DNA of 37,362 nucleotides, from positions 1 to 37,362 of the forward strand of contig DFNI01000007.1 in the NCBI GenBank assembly GCA_002375995.1, read 5' to 3'. Below the pieces are notes generated by a model. It saw only the letters and a list, made by a program, of their open reading frames with translations. It had not been told where the DNA came from and searched no databases. The translations under genes were made by a program, and so were the position numbers. Positions 32,453 through 37,362 of this stretch are shown one piece after another; the first letter of the stretch is position 1, and every line of letters begins with the position of its first letter. Origin of the DNA: Acetothermia bacterium UBA3571 (GTDB taxonomy: Bacteria > Bipolaricaulota > Bipolaricaulia > Bipolaricaulales > Bipolaricaulaceae).

Positions 32453-32659
32453 TCACTTCTTGGCCTTTTTTCTGGCGGTGGTCCTGCGGGCGCGTTTGCG
32501 CTCTTCGCGTTTGATGTATTCGATGATGGCCTCCACCACGAGGTCGTTGATGGAGCATTTGCGTTTGCGGGCGAGTTTCTTTATGCGCTCGATGGGTTTG
32601 AGGTGGCGCTTCGAGAGCGGGATGTAGACCGAGAGCCTGCGGGTTTCGTTCTCCGGCAT
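32453..32659 (-). CDS. Small ribbon-helix-helix-like protein with Lys/Arg-rich tail
   Basis: This is a 68-residue protein. LSVYIPLSKRHLKPIERIKK followed by a short helix and SINDLVVEAIIEYIK resembles a ribbon-helix-helix (CopG/MetJ-type) fold, which binds DNA as a dimer. The last 17 residues are almost all Lys, Arg, Ala and Thr. ATG 32659 is one base after the prfB stop, and GGAGGTGAC from the prfB end serves as its ribosome-binding site, so it is co-translated with prfB. The target is unknown. Confidence 0.65.
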   Translation of the reverse strand: MPENETRRLSVYIPLSKRHLKPIERIKKLARKRKCSINDLVVEAIIEYIKREERKRARRTTARKKAKK

Positions 32660-32660
32660 C

Positions 32661-33773
32661 CTATGTCACCTCCTCCTTCTTCTTTCGCATTTCCGCTTCT
32701 CCACGTTCGAGCCAGGCCCAGATAAAGGGCCAGAGGTCCCCGTCCAACACCGCTTCCACATTCCCCACTTCTACACCGGTGCGGTGGTCGCGCACAAGCT
32801 GATAGGGCTGAAGCACATACGAACGGATCTGATTACCCCATTCAATCTCCTTGAGTTCCCCCCGAAGTTCTTCGATCTTCTTAGCCCTGGTTTCCTCCAT
32901 CAGGGCGCGCAACCGTGCCTTCAGGATCCTCAGGGCCATTTCCTTGTTCTGGTGCTGAGAGCGTTCGTTCTGGCACGAGACAGTGATCCCGGTGGGTATA
33001 TGGGTGATGCGGACGGCGGTCTCGTTCTTCTGCATGTGTTGGCCCCCGGGGCCTCCGGCCCGGAAGGTCTCGATCTTCAGGTCCTCCTCTTTGATCTCGA
33101 TGTCCTCCTCGGGGACGATGGGGGTCACCGTCACCGAGGCGAAGGAGGTGTGGCGGCGGCGGGCGGCGTCGAAGGGGGAGATCCGCACCAGGCGGTGCAC
33201 GCCGGTCTCCCCCTTGAGGAGGCCGTAGGCATAGGGGCCTTTCACTTCCAGGGTGGCAGACTTTATCCCGGCTTCTTCCCCCGGGGTCTCGTCCAGAAGC
33301 CGCACCTTGAACCCGGCTCGTTCACAGAACCGGGTGTACATCCGGAGCAGCATCTCGGTCCAATCCTGGGCATCGGTCCCCCCCGCTCCGGCGTTGAGGG
33401 AAACGAAGCAATCCCCGCGGTCGTAGGGACCTCGCAAGAACAGGGCGATGCGTGCTTCCCTGAACCTCTGCTCCAGCGAAGAGATAAGGCTCGCCGCCTC
33501 TTCCCGGGCCCGGGGATCGTTCTCTTCCTCCGCCAGATCCAGGAGCACCTCCGCCTCCTCCAATTGCTCGCGGAGGTTTTCCAACGTTTTCACCCGCTCC
33601 TTCAGGGACTCGAGCTCCCCGATGAGCTCCCGGGCCCTCTTTTTGTCGTCCCAGAAGTCGGGGCGGGACATAAGGCCCTCCAGCTCAGCGATACGCTGGC
33701 GCATCCCCTCCAGCTCGAAGATCTCCTCCCACTGATGGAGGCGGGCCTTGAGTTCTTTTAAGATTTCGTCCAT
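32661..33773 (-). CDS. prfB: Peptide chain release factor 2
   Basis: RF2 ends translation at UGA and UAA. The codon-recognition tripeptide is SPF (residues 199-201) and the catalytic GGQ is at 243-245 in GPGGQHMQKNETAVRI. The 370-residue frame is continuous, so there is no programmed frameshift of the kind that autoregulates prfB in many bacteria. ATG 33773 lacks a Shine-Dalgarno site and follows a -10-like TAAAGT by 10 bases. The small RHH-like gene follows directly. Confidence 0.95.
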   Translation of the reverse strand: MDEILKELKARLHQWEEIFELEGMRQRIAELEGLMSRPDFWDDKKRARELIGELESLKERVKTLENLREQLEEAEVLLDLAEEENDPRAREEAASLISSLEQRFREARIALFLRGPYDRGDCFVSLNAGAGGTDAQDWTEMLLRMYTRFCERAGFKVRLLDETPGEEAGIKSATLEVKGPYAYGLLKGETGVHRLVRISPFDAARRRHTSFASVTVTPIVPEEDIEIKEEDLKIETFRAGGPGGQHMQKNETAVRITHIPTGITVSCQNERSQHQNKEMALRILKARLRALMEETRAKKIEELRGELKEIEWGNQIRSYVLQPYQLVRDHRTGVEVGNVEAVLDGDLWPFIWAWLERGEAEMRKKKEEVT

Positions 33774-33783
33774 TGCTTAAGCG

Positions 33784-33812
33784 ACTTTAATCAACTGCAC
33801 ACGGTAACTCAA
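33784..33812 (-). promoter_or_regulatory. prfB promoter, near-leaderless
   Basis: On the minus strand TTGAGT (33807-33812) and TAAAGT (33784-33789) are 17 bases apart. The -10 box ends 10 bases before the prfB ATG. The -35 box is only two bases from the rsmI -10 box on the other strand, so the two promoters must compete for polymerase. Confidence 0.45.
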
Positions 33813-33814
33813 GT

Positions 33815-33820
33815 TATAAT
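33815..33820 (+). promoter_or_regulatory. -10 box of rsmI, leaderless promoter
   Basis: A perfect TATAAT ends exactly 6 bases before the rsmI ATG, which puts the predicted first transcribed base on the A of ATG. No Shine-Dalgarno sequence is present; no strong -35 element is visible. Confidence 0.6.
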
Positions 33821-33826
33821 CGCACG

Positions 33827-34690
33827 ATGCCGGGAACACTTTACATCTGTGCCACCCCGATCGGGAATCTCAAGGACGTGACCCTGCGGACACTGGAAGT
33901 CCTGAAGCAGGTGGACTGGGTGGTCGCCGAGGACACGCGCCACACGGAGAAGCTCCTTCGACACTACGGGATCCAAGCCAAATTCGGGCCGAGCCTGTAC
34001 GAGGGGGTGGAGAGGGAGCGGGTCCCCGTGATCGTTTCTGCGCTTAAGGCGGGAAAGGACGTGGCGTTGGTGAGCGACGCGGGGACTCCCCTGATCTCCG
34101 ATCCCGGTTACCCCCTGGTGCGGGCGTGTGTGGAGGAGGGGATCCCCGTGGTCCCCGTGCCCGGGCCCACGGCGTTCGTCGCGGCCCTGATAGCCTCGGG
34201 GTTGCCGGCGGACAGCTTCGTGTTCCTGGGCGCGCTCCCCCGCAGGAAGGGGGCAAAAAAGGAGATTTTGGAGGATTTGGTCGGCGAGACCCGCACCGCG
34301 GTGATGTACGAGTCCCCCCACCGCCTGGAGCAGACTCTAGACCTCATGGCGGAGCTCTACCCGGAGAGGCCTTTGGTCTTGGCCCGGGAACTCACCAAGG
34401 TCCACGAGGAGTTCATCCGGGGGGTGGTGAGGGAGGTGCGGGAGGAGGTGCGCCGACGGGGCGGGGTGAAGGGGGAAGTGGTGCTCGTGCTCGGGGGAGA
34501 GGGAGGGGTGCCCCGGCTCCCGGATCCTGGCCTCGTGCTGGACCTCTACCGGGTGCTGATCCGGCGGGGCCGCCGTCCCCAGGAGGCCGTTCGGGAGATG
34601 GCACGCCTGCTGGGGGTCCCGAAGGGGAAGCTGCAGATGTTAATCCGACAGGAGGGGATGCATGGAGAGCTTCCGGAGGATGCCGGTTGA
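33827..34690 (+). CDS. rsmI: 16S rRNA (cytidine1402-2'-O)-methyltransferase
   Basis: RsmI methylates the ribose of C1402 in the 16S decoding centre. The N-terminal GTLYICATPIGNLKDVTLRT and VVAEDTRHTEKLL are diagnostic, and LVSDAGTPLISDPG is the SAM-binding region of this tetrapyrrole methylase-like fold. The length is 287 aa. The ATG follows a TATAAT box directly, pointing to leaderless translation. The 3' end overlaps the cyclodeaminase gene by 29 bases. Confidence 0.95.
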   Translation: MPGTLYICATPIGNLKDVTLRTLEVLKQVDWVVAEDTRHTEKLLRHYGIQAKFGPSLYEGVERERVPVIVSALKAGKDVALVSDAGTPLISDPGYPLVRACVEEGIPVVPVPGPTAFVAALIASGLPADSFVFLGALPRRKGAKKEILEDLVGETRTAVMYESPHRLEQTLDLMAELYPERPLVLARELTKVHEEFIRGVVREVREEVRRRGGVKGEVVLVLGGEGGVPRLPDPGLVLDLYRVLIRRGRRPQEAVREMARLLGVPKGKLQMLIRQEGMHGELPEDAG

Positions 34691-35279
34691 GGACTTCATC
34701 GGGAAGTTGTCTGCCCCCACCCCCACGCCCGGGGGTGGGACTGCGGCGGCGGTGGTGGGGGCGATGGCGGCCGCACTCCTCAACATGGCGGCCTCCATAT
34801 CCCTGAAGCGATCCCAGGAAGAGAGGACGCTCCAGGAGGCCCGGGAATGTTCCGAGCGATTGCGGGAGAGCTTATTGTACTTGGCGGACCGGGATTCCGC
34901 TGCCTACGAGAGAGTGGTGGAGGCTTACCGGCTCCCCAAAGGGACCGAGGAGGAAAAACGGGCCCGCAAGCTCAAAATCCAGGAAGCCTTGAGGGAAGCG
35001 GCCGAGGTTCCCTTGCGCACGGCCGAACTTGCCCTGGAGATCCTGGAGACGGCGAGGAGGATGAAGGGGGAAATTCGCAGTTCGGTCTTAAGCGACCTTT
35101 TGGTGGCCGTGCGCCTTGCCTATGCCGGGGTCCATGCGGCGCTCTGCAACGTGGACGTGAACCTCTCTTCCATGGAGGACGAGGAAGTGAAGAAGGAACT
35201 GTGGGAAAAACGCTGTACCTTTGAGCAGCGGGCTGAGGAACTCCTGCGGGAGCTTTTAACGTCGGGGGGCTCGGAATAA
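34662..35279 (+). CDS. Formiminotransferase-cyclodeaminase family (FTCD_C/FchA-like)
   Basis: This 205-residue helical protein matches the cyclodeaminase domain that converts 5-formimino- or methenyl-tetrahydrofolate. The opening VEDFIGKLSAPTPTPGGGTAAAVVGAMAAAL is the hallmark, and SDLLVAVRLAYAGVHAALCNVDVN fits the C-terminal helices. In anaerobes the stand-alone form (FchA) acts as methenyl-THF cyclohydrolase in one-carbon or acetogenic pathways. ATG 34662 has GGAGGGG upstream inside rsmI. It fits with a FolC-like gene elsewhere in the window in suggesting active folate metabolism, but the specific reaction is inferred. Confidence 0.88.
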   Translation: MESFRRMPVEDFIGKLSAPTPTPGGGTAAAVVGAMAAALLNMAASISLKRSQEERTLQEARECSERLRESLLYLADRDSAAYERVVEAYRLPKGTEEEKRARKLKIQEALREAAEVPLRTAELALEILETARRMKGEIRSSVLSDLLVAVRLAYAGVHAALCNVDVNLSSMEDEEVKKELWEKRCTFEQRAEELLRELLTSGGSE

Positions 35280-35310
35280 CCTAACGGGTATCCCGTGGCC
35301 TCAACTAAAA

Positions 35311-35385
35311 TGGCTGGGAGAGGAGGACTCGAACCTCCACTAGCGGGTCCAGAGCCCGCCGGCCTACCGATTAGCCGATCTCCCA
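35311..35385 (-). tRNA. tRNA-Gln (anticodon CTG)
   Basis: A full cloverleaf is read on the minus strand. The acceptor stem TGGGAGA pairs with TCTCCCA, with discriminator G and an encoded CCA end. The D stem is GGC/GCC, the anticodon stem GCGGG/CCCGC closes a CTCTGGA loop (anticodon CTG, reading CAG), and the T stem is GGAGG/CCTCC with loop TTCGAGT. Confidence 0.95.
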
Positions 35386-35396
35386 GCAGACACTTA

Positions 35397-35426
35397 ATTT
35401 TAGCGGTCTCCCCTGCCCTGCTTCAA
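35397..35426 (-). promoter_or_regulatory. Promoter of tRNA-Gln
   Basis: On the minus strand TTGAAG (35421-35426) and TAAAAT (35397-35402) are 18 bases apart, 11 bases before the mature 5' end, giving a short processed leader. The -35 box lies just after the stop of the glycosidase gene. Confidence 0.6.
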
Positions 35427-35436
35427 GCGTACGGTT

Positions 35437-36381
35437 TCAGCTGCCGAAGAACTCTCGCAGGATCTCCTCCGCCGGTTTCCCCTTGGGGGTATACCCCGTA
35501 TCCTCCGGGCCACCCTCTGGCCCCCAATACCAGAGGAAGGCGCCGGCGAACCAGGCCTCCTTTCCCCACACCGCCTCGAAGAACGCCCGGTAGCATAAGG
35601 CCTGCTCGTTGGGATCGGGATCGCCCGTGGCACCATGGTCCCACGGGGCCCGGGAAGCACCATTTACACTGCGGTAGCCGAGCTCGGTGAAGATCACCCG
35701 CTTCCCCTCGCGCCGCGCCAGACACCCCAGGGAGTTCAAGGGGCCCTTCCAAGAGGCGATTAGCTCCTCCAACGTGGGGGCGAAACGTCCGGTGAGGGAG
35801 TAATAAGCGTTTATCCCGATGTAATCCACGAGATCCCAGAAAGAGACGTCCCACATCTCGCCACGCCAACCGGCGGCGTAGACCAACGAGCCCTTGTAAA
35901 TCGCGCGTACATCCCTGATCAGCTGCGTCCACTCCTTTCTCAGCCTCACCGTTCCCCCAAACTCCCTGCCCACACAGAAGATCTCCACCCCTTCTTCCTG
36001 GGCGAGCTCAACGTAAGGGAGAAGGAGTTCCTCGTATGAACGAAACCACGTTGCCCAAGCAGCTTCATCGGTGCCGAAGTCGACGGAGGAGTTGCGTTGC
36101 CCCAGCCGGGGGACAAGGAGGACCTTCATCCCTATGGCCTTGGCGGCGCGAACGAGGCCCCTCACCTCTTCCAACTTTGGGCTTCCGCGTCCTTCCCGAC
36201 ACGGGATCTGGATTCCCACCCACTCCACTCCTAGATCTACCAGCTCCTTCAAGCCACCCACGGCTGTGGAGGTAAGGCTTTTCTCCCAGCCAGCGAGGTA
36301 TACGCCCTCGATGAGTTCCCCCGCTGCCAGCACAACCGAAAGGCCCGCCAGGGCCACCGCGACGAAGATTATCTTTCTCAT
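35437..36381 (-). CDS. Secreted glycoside hydrolase-like TIM-barrel protein (GH113-like)
   Basis: This is a 314-residue protein with a signal peptide (MRKIIFVAVALAGLSVVLAA). It resembles the GH113 beta-mannanase family and its GTA relatives: Glu140 in FCVGREFGG is placed like the acid/base and Glu233 in VIFTELGYRS like the nucleophile. DYIGINAYYSLT and the C-terminal GAFLWYWG with a GKPAEEILR ending also fit. The usual GTE before the acid/base reads GRE here. The target polysaccharide is not fixed. No Shine-Dalgarno site; GATAAT stands 6 bases before the ATG. Confidence 0.75.
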   Translation of the reverse strand: MRKIIFVAVALAGLSVVLAAGELIEGVYLAGWEKSLTSTAVGGLKELVDLGVEWVGIQIPCREGRGSPKLEEVRGLVRAAKAIGMKVLLVPRLGQRNSSVDFGTDEAAWATWFRSYEELLLPYVELAQEEGVEIFCVGREFGGTVRLRKEWTQLIRDVRAIYKGSLVYAAGWRGEMWDVSFWDLVDYIGINAYYSLTGRFAPTLEELIASWKGPLNSLGCLARREGKRVIFTELGYRSVNGASRAPWDHGATGDPDPNEQALCYRAFFEAVWGKEAWFAGAFLWYWGPEGGPEDTGYTPKGKPAEEILREFFGS

Positions 36382-36387
36382 GGGAAG

Positions 36388-36393
36388 ATTATC
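36388..36393 (-). promoter_or_regulatory. -10 box of the glycosidase gene, leaderless promoter
   Basis: On the minus strand GATAAT ends 6 bases before the ATG at 36381, so the predicted transcript starts on the A of ATG. No clear -35 element. Confidence 0.45.
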
Positions 36394-36394
36394 C

Positions 36395-36424
36395 TGGAAA
36401 AGCGGAGTTTACGGAAGTTATGAT
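36395..36424 (+). promoter_or_regulatory. lptF promoter, leaderless
   Basis: TGGAAA (36395-36400) and TATGAT (36419-36424) are 18 bases apart. The -10 box ends 6 bases before the GTG at 36431, which would then be the first transcribed codon. It is back to back with the glycosidase promoter. Confidence 0.5.
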
Positions 36425-36430
36425 CTTTGT

Positions 36431-37362
36431 GTGTTCCGCAAGATAGATCGCTACATCCTGCGGGAAGTGCTGCCCCCCTTCGGGGTGGCGCTCCTCGCGT
36501 TCCTGGCCTTCATCTCTCTTCAGGTAGTGATCTACCTTTCCGACCTCGTCCTTTCCCGGGGGGCAGGGGTGGGGGAGCTCTTCCGATTGTTGGGGTTGAA
36601 GCTCCCCAGCCTGCTCACCCTGGCCATTCCCGGGGGGGTGCTTCTCGCCATCTTCTGGGCGCTGGGGAGGCTCACACAAGCTCGGGAGCTTCTGGCCTTC
36701 CAGGCGGTGGGGTATCCCTTGCGCCGGATCGCCTTGCCCCTCGTGCTCTTCGGTGCCGCCATGAGCCTCGTCTCCTTTGGTTTGGGGGAGCTCGTGGTGC
36801 CCCACACCGAGGAGCTCTACCAGCGCCAGTACCTCGCCCTGCTCATTGGGGGCAGGACCGGCCCCCCCTCTCCCCGGGAGGAGGTCTTCTTCCGCGGACC
36901 GAAAGGGAACCTTTACTACGTGCGGCGCTATCAGGGAGGCATTGCCCACGGGATCGTGGTATACGATCTTGCGGGAAGGATCGCCCCTCCCAGCGGCGAT
37001 TTCCCCGTGGTCATCACCGCCAAGGAGGGAGGATTCTCGCCCGGTGGGGATCTGGAGCTGCGGGAAGGGCGCGTACTCCACTTCGACTCCGAGGGCCGTT
37101 TGGTGCGGGTGGACGGTTTTTCGGCCCTGAAGATAGAGGTGGGGGCGGATATAGAGAGGTTGATCCTGGGCGGCAAGACCCCGGCCCAGATGTCGCTTAG
37201 GGAGCTTTGGTCGCGGATCGTGGCCATGGAACAGACTGGGATCGATCCCCGGGGGCTCCTGGTAGAGTATCACGCCAAGATCGCCGTGGCGGCGAGCTCT
37301 TTTCTTTTCGCTTTTTTCGGGGCACCCGTGGGCATGATCTTGGGGCGGCGGGGGCGGATCGC
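36431..37362 (+). CDS. lptF: LptF/LptG-family permease, 3' end outside window
   Basis: The frame is open to the right edge, with about 310 residues visible. The start KIDRYILREVLPPFGVALLA with three nearby hydrophobic segments (about 12-34, 50-72 and 95-115), then a periplasmic beta-rich domain (about 125-245) and a new helix beginning near 280 (VAASSFLFAFFGAPVG), matches LptF/LptG permeases. These move lipopolysaccharide, or an equivalent lipid, from the inner membrane in diderm bacteria. The start is GTG 36431; the fit at the N-terminus and the -10 box 6 bases upstream decide it. Whether it is LptF or LptG is not certain. Confidence 0.82.
   Translation, partial: MFRKIDRYILREVLPPFGVALLAFLAFISLQVVIYLSDLVLSRGAGVGELFRLLGLKLPSLLTLAIPGGVLLAIFWALGRLTQARELLAFQAVGYPLRRIALPLVLFGAAMSLVSFGLGELVVPHTEELYQRQYLALLIGGRTGPPSPREEVFFRGPKGNLYYVRRYQGGIAHGIVVYDLAGRIAPPSGDFPVVITAKEGGFSPGGDLELREGRVLHFDSEGRLVRVDGFSALKIEVGADIERLILGGKTPAQMSLRELWSRIVAMEQTGIDPRGLLVEYHAKIAVAASSFLFAFFGAPVGMILGRRGRI

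Noticed and set aside
1..37362. CRISPR arrays, insertion sequences, rRNA genes, riboswitches, phage genes
   Set aside because: No spaced direct repeats, transposase motifs, rRNA segments or known aptamer cores were seen. Mobile traces are limited to the remnants listed.

Overview
This is about 37 kb of GC-rich, gene-dense bacterial chromosome. Most genes lie in tight same-strand strings with ATGA-type overlaps, and intergenic gaps rarely exceed 200 bases. The core genes (tig, clpP, valS, uppS, cdsA, prfB with an RF2-type SPF motif, rsmI, an LptF/LptG-type permease) show it is a bacterium. The cyclophilin-like protein resembling Thermotoga TM1367 and the archaeal-type membrane-bound hydrogenase point to an anaerobe, probably thermophilic. 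A deep-branching lineage such as Bipolaricaulota/Acetothermia (OP1) or a relative is my guess from gene content; no marker here proves it.

Layout. 1-2865: a frameshifted amidinotransferase-fold gene running off the left edge, an NFACT/RqcH-type protein and an M50 protease. 2889-7729: trigger factor and ClpP, a zinc alcohol dehydrogenase, a Uma2 remnant, a flavin reductase-like protein and a class V aminotransferase. 7746-9711: a decayed MFS transporter, a hemolysin III family protein and a zinc-ribbon protein. 9767-12500: the threonine-to-glycine pathway as divergent tdh and kbl, with a cyclophilin-like gene behind tdh. 12575-13033: a VapB-like antitoxin followed by a broken VapC toxin. 13197-16839: an ABC-2 transporter pair, an orphan TatT-like TPR protein and a secreted WD40 protein. 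17007-22874: the operon ndk-valS-folC-like-uppS-cdsA.

The centrepiece is 22903-32451. The hydrogenase maturation genes hypB and hypA, followed by trmO, are read leftwards. Diverging from them to the right is a 14-gene operon that matches the Pyrococcus Mbh hydrogenase (mbhA to mbhN) gene for gene. It encodes a complete Mrp-type antiporter module (A-H), a small linker (I), the [NiFe] small and large subunits (J, L) with all metal-ligand cysteines, the NuoC- and NuoH-like subunits (K, M) and a two-cluster ferredoxin subunit (N). The inferred role is ferredoxin-driven H2 formation coupled to ion pumping.

32453-37362: a lysine-rich ribbon-helix-helix-like protein behind prfB, then rsmI overlapping a folate cyclodeaminase, a tRNA-Gln(CTG), a secreted GH113-like glycosidase and the start of an LptF/LptG-type permease.

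A regulatory theme recurs. Several genes (tig, tdh, mbhA, prfB, rsmI, the glycosidase, lptF) lack a Shine-Dalgarno sequence and have a good -10 hexamer only 6-10 bases before the start codon. This predicts leaderless or near-leaderless mRNAs, while operon-internal genes carry ordinary GGAGG-type sites.
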